Shown here: positions 30,562 through 41,236 of the stretch, piece after piece
Position numbering within the stretch: position 1 is the first letter of the stretch
How the letters are laid out: the number at the start of each line of letters is the position of its first letter
Assembly: GCF_900095305.1 (NCBI RefSeq)
Contig: NZ_FMDO01000030.1
Coordinates: 1-64,000, forward strand
From: Proteiniborus sp. DW1
GTDB lineage: Bacteria > Bacillota > Clostridia > Tissierellales > Proteiniboraceae
Direction: 5' to 3'
DNA: 64,000 nucleotides
The notes under the pieces: generated by a model
Told to the model about the DNA's origin: nothing
The model's database searches: none
The model's input: only the letters and a program-made list of their open reading frames with translations
Program-made: the position numbers and the translations under genes

Positions 30562-30590
30562 TTGATTTTATATTGCCACTGTGTTAAAAT
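30562..30590 (+). promoter_or_regulatory. Promoter of secG-hppA
   Basis: TTGATT (30562-30567), 17 bp, TAAAAT (30585-30590), 36 bp before secG. Confidence 0.5.
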
Positions 30591-30625
30591 TATTGTGTTC
30601 ATGAGACAGAACAGGAGGTGGAAAG

Positions 30626-30856
30626 ATGCAAACATTATTTTATATTTTAATTGTAATAGCGAGCTTGGCACTTATTGCTAGTGTATTATTACAGTCAGGA
30701 AAAAGTGCTGGATTATCTGGCAGCATAGGCGGTGGAGCAGAGAGCATTTGGGGTAAAAACAAAGGAAGAAGCTATGAAGGAATACTTAGTAAAATAACTA
30801 CAATATCTGCAATAGTGTTCGTTATATCAGCATTAGTTTTAACTGCATTGCAGTAA
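30626..30856 (+). CDS. secG: Protein translocase subunit SecG
   Basis: A 76-residue inner-membrane SecYEG component with two hydrophobic segments (about 2-20 and 54-74) around a glycine-rich loop, QSGKSAGLSGSIGGGAESIWG, which is typical of SecG. RBS ACAGGAGGTG. SecG just after eno and before rnr-smpB is a common arrangement in Firmicutes. Confidence 0.93.
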   Translation: MQTLFYILIVIASLALIASVLLQSGKSAGLSGSIGGGAESIWGKNKGRSYEGILSKITTISAIVFVISALVLTALQ

Positions 30857-30887
30857 TAGTAATTTTTAGTCAAGGAGGAAAGGGTAT

Positions 30888-32912
30888 ATGGACATATTTT
30901 TAATCTCAGCACCAGTTGTTGGGATAATTGCGCTGTTATTCGCTTTGTATAAAGCATCAACAATTAACAAGGTATCTCCTGGTAATGATAGAATGAAGGA
31001 AATAGCATCTTACATTGCAGATGGTGCTATGGCTTTTCTTTCAAGAGAATATAAAACTTTAGCAATATTTGTTGTTATATTATTTATAATTTTATCATTA
31101 GGGATAGATATATTAACTGGTGTAAGCTTCTTAATTGGAGCGATTTTTTCAGCTTTAACAGGATTTTTTGGAATGAAAGTTGCTACAAAAGCCAATGTTA
31201 GAACTGCTAGCGCTGCAAAGGATGGTGGAATGAATAAAGCTCTTAGCGTAGCATTCTCTGGTGGAGCAGTTATGGGAATGGCAGTTGTAGGGTTAGGACT
31301 TTTAGGTGTTGGTATTCTATATGCTACTATAGGTAATCCAGCAACTATAACAGGTTTTGGACTTGGTGCTTCATCAATAGCTCTTTTTGCACGTGTTGGT
31401 GGAGGTATATATACTAAAGCTGCCGACGTAGGAGCAGACCTTGTAGGAAAGGTTGAAGCAGGTATTCCAGAAGATGACCCAAGAAACCCTGCAGTTATAG
31501 CTGATAACGTAGGAGATAACGTAGGTGACGTTGCAGGTATGGGTGCTGACTTGTTTGAATCTTATGTAGGTTCAATTATATCAGCTATTACATTAGGTGT
31601 AGTAGTATTTGATGCAAATGGAGCATTATTCCCATTAGTGTTATCAGCAGTTGGAGTAATTGCTTCTATAATAGGAACTTTCTTTGTAAGAGCTAAAGAA
31701 GGTTCAGATCCTCAAAAGTCTCTTAATACTGGTACGCTTGTAAGTTCAGTACTAACAGTTATTGTTGCATTCTTCTTAAGTAAGAGTATGTTAGATTCAT
31801 ATCAGCCTTTTATTGCAATACTTTCTGGACTAGCAGTAGGATTAATCGTAGCTAGAATTACTGAGTATTATACTTCAGGAGATTTCAAGCCTGTTCAAAG
31901 CATCGCAGATGAATCAGAAACAGGAAGTTCAACTAATATTATTGGTGGATTATCAGTAGGTATGATGTCTACTGCATGGCCTATAATAGTTATTGCTATA
32001 GGTATACTTGTAGCTTTCTTTGCTACAGGAGGAATAGCAGACCCTGCCAAAGGTCTTTATGGTATAGCACTTGCTGCAGTAGGTATGCTATCTACGGCTG
32101 CTATGACAATAGCTGTAGATGCTTATGGTCCAATAGCAGATAATGCTGGTGGTATAGCAGAGATGAGTGGATTACCAAAAGAAGTACGTAATGTTACAGA
32201 TAAACTTGACGCTGTAGGAAATACAACAGCAGCAGTTGGAAAAGGATTTGCTATAGGTTCAGCAGCACTTACAGCATTAGCATTATTTGCATCTTATACA
32301 CAAGCAGTAAATCTTTCTAGCATAGACTTAACTCAACCAACAGTAATTGCTGGATTATTAATTGGTGGTATGCTACCATTCCTATTCTCAGCTATTACAA
32401 TGAAAGCTGTTGGTAAAGCAGCATTCAGTATGATAGAAGAGGTTAGAAGACAGTTTAGAGAAATTCCTGGACTAATGGAAGGTAAAGCAAAGCCAGAGTA
32501 CAGAAAATGTGTTGACATCAGTACAGCAGCTGCATTAAGAGAAATGATTTTCCCAGGACTGTTAGCAGTTATTGCTCCTATAGCTATAGGGGTAATTCTA
32601 GGAACTGATGCATTAGGAGGTTTACTAGCTGGTTCGTTAGTTACTGGAGTTCTAATGGCAATATTTATGGCTAACGCAGGTGGGGCTTGGGATAATGCTA
32701 AGAAGTACATCGAAGAAGGTAACCATGGTGGTAAAGGTAGTGAGGCTCACAAGGCAGCAGTTGTTGGAGATACTGTTGGTGACCCATTCAAAGACACATC
32801 AGGACCATCAATCAACATACTTATTAAGCTAATGACAATTGTAGCATTAGTATTTGGACCTGTTTTCTTATTAATTAATGAAGGTGCAGGTTTAATAAGC
32901 AAGTTATTTTAA
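30888..32912 (+). CDS. hppA: Membrane-bound ion-translocating pyrophosphatase, K+-dependent type
   Basis: A 674-residue integral membrane protein with about 15-16 hydrophobic segments. The substrate site motif [35 protein letters not shown] is split over the central helices, and the C-terminal [17 protein letters not shown] is present. [10 protein letters not shown] carries alanine where K+-independent enzymes have lysine, so this should be K+-dependent. It couples pyrophosphate hydrolysis to H+ or Na+ export; which ion cannot be told by eye. Lies 31 bp after secG. RBS AAGGAGG. Confidence 0.96.
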   Translation: MDIFLISAPVVGIIALLFALYKASTINKVSPGNDRMKEIASYIADGAMAFLSREYKTLAIFVVILFIILSLGIDILTGVSFLIGAIFSALTGFFGMKVATKANVRTASAAKDGGMNKALSVAFSGGAVMGMAVVGLGLLGVGILYATIGNPATITGFGLGASSIALFARVGGGIYTKAADVGADLVGKVEAGIPEDDPRNPAVIADNVGDNVGDVAGMGADLFESYVGSIISAITLGVVVFDANGALFPLVLSAVGVIASIIGTFFVRAKEGSDPQKSLNTGTLVSSVLTVIVAFFLSKSMLDSYQPFIAILSGLAVGLIVARITEYYTSGDFKPVQSIADESETGSSTNIIGGLSVGMMSTAWPIIVIAIGILVAFFATGGIADPAKGLYGIALAAVGMLSTAAMTIAVDAYGPIADNAGGIAEMSGLPKEVRNVTDKLDAVGNTTAAVGKGFAIGSAALTALALFASYTQAVNLSSIDLTQPTVIAGLLIGGMLPFLFSAITMKAVGKAAFSMIEEVRRQFREIPGLMEGKAKPEYRKCVDISTAAALREMIFPGLLAVIAPIAIGVILGTDALGGLLAGSLVTGVLMAIFMANAGGAWDNAKKYIEEGNHGGKGSEAHKAAVVGDTVGDPFKDTSGPSINILIKLMTIVALVFGPVFLLINEGAGLISKLF

Positions 32913-32926
32913 TTAATATAGCATAT

Positions 32927-32960
32927 GAGAAGGTGATTCTATGAATTGCCTTCTTTTTTT
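32927..32960 (+). terminator. Terminator after hppA
   Basis: GAGAAGG and CCTTCTT form a short stem followed by six Ts. Confidence 0.7.
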
Positions 32961-33460
32961 GGCTCTTTATCAGTTGATGTTAATATGTTAATTAGAGAAA
33001 AAATTAAATTATTGAGTAACCTATAGTAAACTTTAAAAGTAAATTATAAAAAATGATGGGATATCTAAATAAAATTTAATAAGATATGCAAGGGCTTAGA
33101 ATCATACTGAATGTGTGAATTCTAGGCCTTTAATATTGTTAGATTTTGTGCAATCAGGACATGATAAATTGTCAGTAAATGTAGAAAATAGTATCCGCTC
33201 GCAAACTTAAGAAGAAAGAACACGAACATGGTAAAAAAAGCTAAAACGCGATAGAATATAGACTATGGAATATTATCAAAAGTTCTGATATAATCATATA
33301 GTACTTTAAAAGTAAATTGCAAAATAAGTGTAAAGGCTAGATGAAAAAGAAATATAATAAGTATGAAGGCTAATTAGATTTTTTTTTAGATATAAAGACA
33401 AAATATAAAAATGTCATGACAAATATAAAGTAAATTATAATTATACAGGAGTAACAGGGT
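32961..33460. other. AT-rich intergenic region with small repeats
   Basis: No gene found. ACTTTAAAAGTAAATT occurs at 33031-33046 and again at 33303-33318. A terminator-like hairpin (AAGGGCTTAGAAT / GAATTCTAGGCCTTT) lies near 33089-33133. The region looks like decayed sequence. Confidence 0.5.
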
Positions 33461-34234
33461 ATGAATGTAAACATTGAAAATATGGACTTAAATTACATAT
33501 GCGAGGGAGAAGGAAAGAACATATTAATCCTTCATGGCTGGGGTGCAAGTATTGATACCATAATGCCAATATTTAATTACCTTAAGAATCATTTTAAGGT
33601 ATATGCCATAGACTTCCCTGGTTGTGGCAAGAGTCAGAAACCTAAGGAAGTTTTGGGCGCTTTTGACTATGCTAGAATTATAAAAAGGTTTATTGACATT
33701 ATGGAAATGAATGAAGTAATACTAATTGGTCACTCTCATGGAGGAAGAGTATCCTTAGTTTTAGCCAATAAGTACCCGGAGTTAGTGAAGAAAATGATTT
33801 TAATAGACAGTGCTGGCCTAATTCCAAAAAGAAAACTAAAATACTATGTTAAGGTTTACACATTTAAAACATTAAAAAAGCTATATAGTCTGGCTTTCTT
33901 CTGGATGAACAAGGAAAAAGCAATGGAACGCTTTTACAAGAAATTTGGTTCTGATGACTATAAGGATGCAGATGGAATTATGAGAAAAATACTAGTAAAG
34001 CTGGTTAATGAGGATTTACGTCCCTTATTAAATGGGATAAAAGCGTCAACACTCTTGATATGGGGTAGGGATGATGATGCAACACCTGTTTATATGGGAG
34101 AGATAATGGAAAAGGAAATTAAGGATAGTGGGCTAGTGGTTTTAGAAAATGCTGGACATTATTCATATCTTGATCAGTTTATTAGATTTAAAGTTATAGT
34201 AGACAGCTTTCTTGAAAAGGATAAGGTTAATTAA
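33461..34234 (+). CDS. Alpha/beta hydrolase
   Basis: A 257-residue hydrolase with the oxyanion motif LHGWGAS near residue 25, nucleophile elbow GHSHGG (Ser about 93), an acid residue in WGRDDDATP and the catalytic His in NAGHYSYLDQ. The lid region is rich in Lys, Tyr and Phe. No signal peptide. Its neighbours are a MurF-like ligase and ddl, a linkage seen in other clostridia, suggesting a cell-envelope role, but the substrate is unknown. RBS CAGGAGTAAC. Confidence 0.85.
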   Translation: MNVNIENMDLNYICEGEGKNILILHGWGASIDTIMPIFNYLKNHFKVYAIDFPGCGKSQKPKEVLGAFDYARIIKRFIDIMEMNEVILIGHSHGGRVSLVLANKYPELVKKMILIDSAGLIPKRKLKYYVKVYTFKTLKKLYSLAFFWMNKEKAMERFYKKFGSDDYKDADGIMRKILVKLVNEDLRPLLNGIKASTLLIWGRDDDATPVYMGEIMEKEIKDSGLVVLENAGHYSYLDQFIRFKVIVDSFLEKDKVN

Positions 34235-34450
34235 GTTTTATTATGATAAACTAAAATATAAAGTATTTTGCGAAAACTAGAGTATAAAAATATTTGACAA
34301 TATAAAATATAAAAAGTATTTGGTAATGCAAAATATTATAATACCTATGCAAATACCATTGTACTTGTATATATAAGTAAAACAAGTATGTGAGATTATA
34401 AAAAGGCAAAGTTATGCTGTTAATTTGTAATATTTAGGAGAGTGAATTTG

Positions 34451-36100
34451 ATGTTAAACAGTAATAGCCTTATGATAATACTTGCAGTTATTAGTATTGT
34501 CATTTGGAATATATCTTTTTTTTATAGAAGTAGATATATGCTACATATGTTGCAGCTAGAAGGGTATTCAAATGGAAATTATTTAAGATGGGTAAAAGAA
34601 TTTAAGTATAAGGTATTTGGCTCTAAGATTAATGTACCTGTAATAGCTTCTGTAATTTTTGCGTTAATTACTTTAGCTCCAGTTACAGGAAAAAAACTAT
34701 TAATTCCGGCTAATATCATAGTTTGGTCTGCCTTAACAATTCTCTCAACCGAATTTAAAAAAGAGAATGTAAAAAAAGATTTAGTATACACTAAGAGAGC
34801 ACAAAGGTTATTAGCTTCTATGTATGTAGTCAATGTATTGGTTTTAATAGTTTCTACTATAGTATATAGCTTAACTACAACGGACTTTTTCAATAACTAT
34901 GAAATTTTACTTATAATAGGTACAATATTGTATTACATAGCACCGTATACTTTTTGCTTAGCTAATATATTAGTAAAACCTATAGAGAGAGCAATAAACA
35001 AGTATTATTATGATATGGCAAGAAATAAAGTAAGAAGTTTTGAAAATCTCAATATAGTTGGGATAACTGGTAGCTATGGGAAGACAAGTACTAAATTTAT
35101 TACAGCTAAGATATTAGAAGAAAAATTTAATGTATTAAAAACTCCAGAAAGCTACAACACTCCAATGGGGGTTAGTAAGGTAATTAATAACACATTAACT
35201 GATGAATATGATGCATTTGTAGTAGAGATGGGAGCAAGAAAAATTGGCGAAATCAAGGAAATGGCAGAATTGGCAGGGCCTAAAATAGGTGTCATTACTT
35301 CAATTGGACCTACACACTTAGATACATTTATAAATATTGATAATATAATGAAAACTAAATATGAGCTGATTGAATCACTACCACCAGATGGGATTGCTAT
35401 ATTTAACTATGATAATCAGTATTTAAGAAAGCTTGCAGATAAGACATTTAAAGAAAAATTACTTTATGGAACTGAAAATACTGAGCTACTAGATATATAT
35501 GCAACCAATATAGAAGTATCAGAATTAGGCTCAACATTTATTTTAAATGATAAAAATGGGAACTCTATAAAATGTGAAACAAAGCTATTAGGAGAGCATA
35601 ACATAGTAAACCTATTAGCAGGTGCTTGTGTGGGGGTAGCATTAGGATTAACCTTCGAAGAAATTGCAAGAGGTATCAAGAATGTAGAGCCAGTACCTCA
35701 TAGATTGCAGCTTATAAATCCAGGCACAGGGATAATAATAATTGATGATGCTTTTAACTCTAATCCGGTCAGTTCAAAAGCAGCCCTAGATGTTATCAGT
35801 CAATTTAAAGAGGGTAGAAAGATAATTGTAACCCCTGGAATGATAGAGTTAGGTCAGGAAGAAGAAGAAGCTAATAGACAATTTGGAAGATATATAGCCG
35901 ACGCCTGTGATTATGTTATACTTGTAGGAAAGAATAGAACCAAGCCTATCTATGAAGGCATATTTGAAAAAGACTTTAATAAGGACAATGTTTTTGTTGT
36001 AAGTAGCTTAAATGAAGCTACCTTAGTATTGCAAAAAATCGTTAGACCTAAAGATGTAGTTTTGTTTGAAAATGATTTACCTGATAACTACAACGAGTAA
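34451..36100 (+). CDS. MurF-like Mur ligase with N-terminal membrane segments
   Basis: A 549-residue protein. Residues 1-175 hold about four hydrophobic segments (near 5-22, 58-95, 122-140 and 153-175), which classical MurF lacks. The Mur ligase core then shows the P-loop GITGSYGKTSTK near 200, NTPMGVSKVINN, VVEMGARKIGEI, the GPTHLDTF metal region, PHRLQ and IIDDAFNSNP. It probably adds D-Ala-D-Ala or a related peptide at the membrane face. The ATG follows AGGAG; GTG 34442 is too close to it. ddl follows after about 100 bp. Confidence 0.88.
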   Translation: MLNSNSLMIILAVISIVIWNISFFYRSRYMLHMLQLEGYSNGNYLRWVKEFKYKVFGSKINVPVIASVIFALITLAPVTGKKLLIPANIIVWSALTILSTEFKKENVKKDLVYTKRAQRLLASMYVVNVLVLIVSTIVYSLTTTDFFNNYEILLIIGTILYYIAPYTFCLANILVKPIERAINKYYYDMARNKVRSFENLNIVGITGSYGKTSTKFITAKILEEKFNVLKTPESYNTPMGVSKVINNTLTDEYDAFVVEMGARKIGEIKEMAELAGPKIGVITSIGPTHLDTFINIDNIMKTKYELIESLPPDGIAIFNYDNQYLRKLADKTFKEKLLYGTENTELLDIYATNIEVSELGSTFILNDKNGNSIKCETKLLGEHNIVNLLAGACVGVALGLTFEEIARGIKNVEPVPHRLQLINPGTGIIIIDDAFNSNPVSSKAALDVISQFKEGRKIIVTPGMIELGQEEEEANRQFGRYIADACDYVILVGKNRTKPIYEGIFEKDFNKDNVFVVSSLNEATLVLQKIVRPKDVVLFENDLPDNYNE

Positions 36101-36128
36101 TACTAGCCTATAAGTTAGTATAAAGTTC

Positions 36129-36157
36129 TAAGTTGTATTACAGCAACTTTCTTTTTA
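36129..36157 (+). terminator. Weak terminator after the MurF-like gene
   Basis: AAGTTG and CAACTT form a 6-bp stem followed by TCTTTTT. Confidence 0.5.
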
Positions 36158-36202
36158 AAACTCAATACATTTTAGTTATTAATATAGAATTGGGGGATTT
36201 TT

Positions 36203-37372
36203 ATGAAAAAAAGAGTAGGTGTTATTTTTGGTGGCAGAAGCGTGGAACATGAAGTTTCTGTTATTACAGGTATGCAAGTTATAGAAAATATAGATAAAAC
36301 AAAATATGATGTATTACCTATATATATAAGCAAAGAAGGCAAATGGCTTACTGGCGAGTCATTAATGAATTTTAAGAACTTTAAGGATGATAATTTAAAG
36401 AATTTAAAAGAAGTTATATTGACTCCCATATATAATGACAAGAAATTATATTCTCATCCAGAAAGCATAGGCTTTTTAGGGAAAAAGCTTATAGAAAATG
36501 TAGATGTGATATTTACAGCACTTCACGGAACTAATGCTGAGGATGGAACAGTTCAAGGATTACTTGAGTTAATAGATATTCCATATACAGGAGCAGGAGT
36601 TATGGCTTCTGCAGTTGGTATGGATAAAGTTGCAATGAAGGATGTATTTAGGGCACATGGACTGCCTATAGTAGACTATATATGGTTCTTTAGAAAGAAA
36701 TGGACTACTGACAGAGAAGCAATAATAAATGATGTTGAGAAGAAGTTGGGATATCCTGTTTTTGTTAAGCCTGCAAACCTCGGTTCAAGTGTAGGCATCA
36801 CAAAGGCTAAGGATAGAGAAAAGCTAATAGATGCAATTGAAATAGCAATAAGATACGATAGAAAAATAATAGTAGAAAAAAGCGTTGAAAATCCTAGAGA
36901 AATAAACTGCGCTGTTATGGGATATGATGATAATGTAAAGGCATCATTATGTGAAGAGCCAGTAGGATGGAAAGAGCTACTTACTTATGAAGATAAGTAT
37001 ATTAGCAGTAATAGTAAAGGTTCAAAGGGTGGAGGAAGAAACATACCTGCTGACCTTCCAGAAGAGACAACTAAACTAATACAAGAGATAGCAAAGCAAG
37101 CTTTTATGTCTATTGACTGTAGGGGAAATGCAAGAATAGACTTCTTACTAGATCAAGACGGAAAGGTATTTGTAAATGAAATCAATACTCTACCAGGTTC
37201 AGTTGCTTATTATTTGTGGGAACCAATGGGAATTAGCTTTAAAGACTTAATCACTGAGCTAATAGATATAGCATTAGAAGCACATAAAGAAAAAAATGAA
37301 AACATGTATTCATATGATGTTGATTTATTTAAAAGAATAGAATTTGGTGGAAGTAAAGCAAAGAAAATATAA
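36203..37372 (+). CDS. ddl: D-alanine--D-alanine ligase
   Basis: A 389-residue ATP-grasp ligase. N-terminal VIFGGRSVEHEVSV carries the first D-Ala site, FTALHGTNAEDGTVQG the ATP-grasp central part, and VKPANLGSSVGITK the ATP loop. NARIDFLLDQDGKVFVNEINTLPGS binds Mg2+ and the product, and is canonical for Ddl. It supplies D-Ala-D-Ala for the ligase encoded upstream. RBS GGGGGA. Confidence 0.95.
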   Translation: MKKRVGVIFGGRSVEHEVSVITGMQVIENIDKTKYDVLPIYISKEGKWLTGESLMNFKNFKDDNLKNLKEVILTPIYNDKKLYSHPESIGFLGKKLIENVDVIFTALHGTNAEDGTVQGLLELIDIPYTGAGVMASAVGMDKVAMKDVFRAHGLPIVDYIWFFRKKWTTDREAIINDVEKKLGYPVFVKPANLGSSVGITKAKDREKLIDAIEIAIRYDRKIIVEKSVENPREINCAVMGYDDNVKASLCEEPVGWKELLTYEDKYISSNSKGSKGGGRNIPADLPEETTKLIQEIAKQAFMSIDCRGNARIDFLLDQDGKVFVNEINTLPGSVAYYLWEPMGISFKDLITELIDIALEAHKEKNENMYSYDVDLFKRIEFGGSKAKKI

Positions 37373-37384
37373 ATTTTTATTTGA

Positions 37385-37413
37385 GACATGGTTGATTATA
37401 ATCATGTCTTTTA
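37385..37413 (+). terminator. Terminator after ddl
   Basis: GACATG...CATGTC stem followed by TTTTATATT. Confidence 0.55.
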
Positions 37414-37525
37414 TATTAAAAAAATATAACCACAGGTAATAAACTATGCTATAATATGGAATAAGAGTCTTGGAATAAGTTTCATTAATGTTATAAAGTT
37501 AGTACATACAAAGGAGAGAAATAAA

Positions 37526-38077
37526 ATGAACAGAGAAGAAGCCTTGAAGCATTTAAAAGAAAATATAAAGAATAAAAACTTACTGAAACATATGTATGCC
37601 ACAGAGGCTGTGATGAGGGGGCTTGCAGAGAGATTTGGTGAGGACAAAGATAGATGGGGAATAGCAGGATTAGTTCATGATATAGATTATGATACTACAG
37701 CTGATGATCCACAAAAACATAGCCTAGTAGGTGGAGCAATGCTAGAGGAATTAGGCTATGATAAGGATATTGTTTATGCAATTAAAGCCCATAATAAAGT
37801 ACATGGATTAGAGAGAAAGTCACTAATGGATAAGGCTTTATTTTGTACTGACCCATTAACTGGACTAATTGTAGCATCTGCGCTGATTTCTCCAGCAAAA
37901 AAGCTCCACGCTATAGATACTCAATTTGTAATAAACAGATTTCACGAAAAGACATTTGCAAAGGGTGCAAACAGAGAACAAATAAGTGCATGTAGTGATT
38001 TAGGTCTTACTTTAGAAGAATTTATTAGTATAGGACTTGACTCAATGAGGCAAATTAATGATATATTGGAACTTTAA
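37526..38077 (+). CDS. HD-domain hydrolase-like protein
   Basis: A 183-residue protein of the HD/HDIG superfamily. The metal motif LVHDIDYD, a His in HSLVGGAML and an HNKVHG segment are visible. Proteins like this are often phosphohydrolases acting on nucleotides, but no substrate can be inferred. 21 bp separate it from rnr. RBS AAAGGAGAG. Confidence 0.85.
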   Translation: MNREEALKHLKENIKNKNLLKHMYATEAVMRGLAERFGEDKDRWGIAGLVHDIDYDTTADDPQKHSLVGGAMLEELGYDKDIVYAIKAHNKVHGLERKSLMDKALFCTDPLTGLIVASALISPAKKLHAIDTQFVINRFHEKTFAKGANREQISACSDLGLTLEEFISIGLDSMRQINDILEL

Positions 38078-38098
38078 TAAAATGGAGGAGTTATATGT

Positions 38099-40210
38099 AT
38101 GAACACTAAAGGAAAAATAGTAGAGTTTATGGAAAAACAAGCCTACAAGCCTATGTTAAGAGAAGAGCTTGCAAGAGCCTTTGAAATTGAACCAGTAGAT
38201 TATAGAGATTTTTTTAAGTTATTGGACGAAATGGAAAATGAAGGCCTTATCATCAAAACACATAAAGATAGATATGGAATTCCTGAAAAAATGAATTTAG
38301 TGGTGGGTAGGTTGCAATGTCATCAGAGAGGATTTGGCTTTTTAATACCAGATAATAAAGAACTTAAAGATGTATTTGTCTCAGCTCAAGATATGAATGG
38401 AGCACTACATGGAGATAAAGTAGTAGTTAGACTTATCACAAAAAACAGTGAAGGTAGAAGGCAAGAAGGAGAAGTAATTAGAATCCTAGAAAGAGTTAAT
38501 AAGACAATTGTTGGGGTATACGAAAACAGCAAGAATTTTGGATTTGTAGTTCCTAGTGATACACGAATAAATATGGATATATTCATACCAAAGTCTGAAA
38601 TTAATGGTGCAAAGACTAACGAAATAGTAATAGTAGAGATTACTAAGTGGCCAGAAAAAAGAAGAAATCCAGAGGGCAAGGTAATTGAAATTCTAGGACA
38701 TAAAAATGATACTGGAACAGATATTCTAGCTATACTTAAAAAATACGGTTTACCAGAGGATTTTCCAGAAGAGGTTTATGCAGAGGCTGATAGAATACCT
38801 GAAGAAATACGTGAAGAGGAAATAAAGAGGAGATTAGATTTAAGGGATAAGAATATATTTACCATAGACGGTGCAGATGCAAAAGATTTAGATGATGCTA
38901 TTTCAATTGAGAAGCTTGAAAATGGAAACTATAAGTTAGGGGTTCACATAGCTGATGTAACATATTATGTAAGGGAAAAATCCCCATTAGATAAAGAAGC
39001 CCTAAAAAGAGGCACAAGCGTATATTTAGTAGATAGAGTTATACCTATGCTTCCTAAAAAGCTGTCAAATGGTGTATGTAGTTTGCATCCAGGAGTTCCA
39101 AGATTGACATTAAGTATTCTTATGGAGATAAACAATAACGGTAAAGTAGTTGATCATCAAATACTAGAAACTGTTATAGAAAGTAAGGAAAGACTTATAT
39201 ACGATGATATATCAGATTTACTTGAAAATGATGATCCAGTACAAAAAGAACGTTATGCTCATATTTTAGAAGATTTAAAGCTGGCCGAGGAGCTTTGTAG
39301 AATACTGACTAGAATGAGGGAAGAAAGAGGAAGTATAGATTTTGATTTTCCAGAGTCTAAAATTATACTAGATGATAAAGGCAAGCCAATAGATATCAGA
39401 AAATATGACAGAAGAATAGCCAATAGAATAATAGAAGAATTTATGCTAATAAGCAACGAAACAGTGGCTGAATACATGTATTGGACTGATATACCATTCC
39501 TATATAGAATACACGAGGATCCAGATATGGAGAAGATAAATGAATTCAATAAGTTCATTCATAACTTTGGATATCATCTTAAAGGCTCGCAGGAGGTACA
39601 TCCAAAGGAGCTTCAAGAACTTCTTAAAAAAATCGAAAATACAAGAGAAGAGACAATTATAAATACTTTAATGCTTAGGTCGTTGAGAAAGGCTAAATAT
39701 AGTGCAGAAGCTGAGGGGCATTTTGGATTAGCTGCAAAGTACTACACACACTTTACAGCACCAATTAGAAGATATCCTGATCTTCAAATTCATAGAATCA
39801 TTAAAGAATTTATCAATAATAAGATAGATGAACAAAGAATAGAAAAGCTAAGGACTCTTTTACCAAGAGTGGCAGAGCATGCATCAGAAACAGAAAGAAC
39901 TGCCGATGAAGCATCTAGAGAAACTGAAGATTTAAAGAAAGTAGAATATATGGCAAGCCGAATAGGACAGGAGTTCGACGGCATCATATCTGGAGTTATG
40001 CCTTTCGGAATATTTGTAGAGCTAGGAAATACAATAGAAGGACTAGTACATATTAGTACACTAGTAGATGACTATTATGAATATGACCAGCCAAACTATA
40101 GATTCATAGGTGAAATGACTAAAAAGATTTATAGAATTGGTGATGAAGTAAGAATCAGGGTAGTAGGAACGGATATGGCAAATAGACAAATTGATTTTGT
40201 ACTCATTTAA
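38099..40210 (+). CDS. rnr: Ribonuclease R
   Basis: A 703-residue 3'-5' exoribonuclease of the RNB family. Domain order: N-terminal helix-turn-helix (about 1-65), two cold-shock OB folds (VVGRLQCHQRGFGFLIPD and TIVGVYENSKNFGFVVPSD), RNB core with TIDGADAKDLDDAISIE metal ligands and a C-terminal S1 domain (EFDGIISGVMPFGIFVEL). It degrades structured RNA and works with tmRNA-SmpB on stalled messages; smpB and ssrA follow directly, which supports that role. Confidence 0.97.
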   Translation: MNTKGKIVEFMEKQAYKPMLREELARAFEIEPVDYRDFFKLLDEMENEGLIIKTHKDRYGIPEKMNLVVGRLQCHQRGFGFLIPDNKELKDVFVSAQDMNGALHGDKVVVRLITKNSEGRRQEGEVIRILERVNKTIVGVYENSKNFGFVVPSDTRINMDIFIPKSEINGAKTNEIVIVEITKWPEKRRNPEGKVIEILGHKNDTGTDILAILKKYGLPEDFPEEVYAEADRIPEEIREEEIKRRLDLRDKNIFTIDGADAKDLDDAISIEKLENGNYKLGVHIADVTYYVREKSPLDKEALKRGTSVYLVDRVIPMLPKKLSNGVCSLHPGVPRLTLSILMEINNNGKVVDHQILETVIESKERLIYDDISDLLENDDPVQKERYAHILEDLKLAEELCRILTRMREERGSIDFDFPESKIILDDKGKPIDIRKYDRRIANRIIEEFMLISNETVAEYMYWTDIPFLYRIHEDPDMEKINEFNKFIHNFGYHLKGSQEVHPKELQELLKKIENTREETIINTLMLRSLRKAKYSAEAEGHFGLAAKYYTHFTAPIRRYPDLQIHRIIKEFINNKIDEQRIEKLRTLLPRVAEHASETERTADEASRETEDLKKVEYMASRIGQEFDGIISGVMPFGIFVELGNTIEGLVHISTLVDDYYEYDQPNYRFIGEMTKKIYRIGDEVRIRVVGTDMANRQIDFVLI

Positions 40211-40218
40211 AAATGAAG

Positions 40219-40247
40219 TTGACATAATTATATGTTTTTGTTATAAT
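40219..40247 (+). promoter_or_regulatory. Consensus promoter of smpB
   Basis: TTGACA (40219-40224), 17 bp, TATAAT (40242-40247): a perfect sigma-A promoter. Confidence 0.85.
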
Positions 40248-40282
40248 TTAATTTGCACTAAATTGGTTATGGTGGGGGTCCT

Positions 40283-40747
40283 ATGAGTACAAATACGCAG
40301 ATTAAAACATTAGCAACAAATAGAAAAGCAAGACATGATTTCTTTATAGAGGAAACAATAGAAGCAGGAATTGCCCTAACTGGTACGGAGGTTAAATCCT
40401 TCAGACAGGGTAAGGTTAATTTAAAAGAAAGCTATGCTATGGTTGAAAATAGTGAGGTCTTTATCTATGGTATGCATGTAAGTCCTTATGAACAAGGCAA
40501 TATATACAATGTGGATCCTCTAAGAAAAAGAAAGCTATTGCTTCATAAAAGAGAAATCAGAAAACTAGTAGGCTATATTACTCAAAAAGGATATTCCCTA
40601 GTACCTCTAAGTGCATATCTTAAGAATGGCAAAGTAAAGATAGAGTTAGCTATAGCGAAAGGTAAAAAGCTATATGATAAAAGAGAAGATATAGCAAAGA
40701 AAGATGCAGAGAGAAGAATACAAAGACATTTAAGTGAAAAATACTAA
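40283..40747 (+). CDS. smpB: SsrA-binding protein SmpB
   Basis: A 154-residue small basic OB-fold protein that brings tmRNA to stalled ribosomes. [33 protein letters not shown] is the SmpB signature, and the Lys/Arg-rich C-terminal tail ([25 protein letters not shown]) inserts into the mRNA channel. tmRNA lies 133 bp downstream. Confidence 0.97.
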   Translation: MSTNTQIKTLATNRKARHDFFIEETIEAGIALTGTEVKSFRQGKVNLKESYAMVENSEVFIYGMHVSPYEQGNIYNVDPLRKRKLLLHKREIRKLVGYITQKGYSLVPLSAYLKNGKVKIELAIAKGKKLYDKREDIAKKDAERRIQRHLSEKY

Positions 40748-40751
40748 CTAG

Positions 40752-40780
40752 TTGTCATTTTGAGCAAGGTGAGGAATCTC
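40752..40780. repeat. Dispersed short repeat of the TGTCATT-TGAGC type
   Basis: GTTGTCATTTTGAGCAAGG followed by TGAGGAATCTC matches a short repeat that I recall seeing scattered between genes in many bacteria (consensus like TGTCATTCTGAGC...GAATCTC). Only one copy is in this window. Confidence 0.5.
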
Positions 40781-40880
40781 TTGATGTATTAATCTCTAAT
40801 TTCCAAGCTTTGCTTTATTGAGTTGGATGTTGAGCATATTAATTATCAATTCTCGACTCTCAATTCTTAATTAAATATAT

Positions 40881-41229
40881 GGGGGCGAAAAGGTTTCGAC
40901 GGGGGTATGGAGTAAAGAGTAGCGAGTCGTTGTCGCCAAGCAACGTAAAAAGTGGCACCTAAAATTAAACGCAAACGATAATTACGCATTAGCTGCCTAA
41001 GCGCAGCTACGTCTACTCTAACGGTCCTGCCCGTTAGATGCTAGGCGCCAAGTAAGCAGGGAACTACTTAAGGGGTGCTCTGACCTTAAGTGGATAAATT
41101 GGAGATAGTTTAGTGAGAAGCCTGTTGCTGGGCGTTTCATGAGGCGATAGCTCAAATCAGTAACTGCACTCGGAGAAGCTCTTTATAAAGTGCTTTCGGA
41201 CGTGGGTTCGACTCCCACCGCCTCCACCA
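40881..41229 (+). ncRNA. ssrA: Transfer-messenger RNA (tmRNA)
   Basis: A 349-nt RNA. The 5' end GGGGGCGAAAAGGTTTCGACG and the 3' end GGTTCGACTCCCACCGCCTCCACCA form the tRNA-Ala-like domain, with the CCA encoded. The tag reading frame runs from the resume codon GCA at 40971 to TAA at 41000 and encodes ANDNYALAA, a typical protease-targeting tag. It frees stalled ribosomes with SmpB, encoded just upstream. Confidence 0.98.
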
Positions 41230-41236
41230 AAAAGAC

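Noticed and set aside
40971-41000. Tiny ORF encoding ANDNYALAA.
   Set aside because: It is the tag reading frame of tmRNA, not a separate gene.
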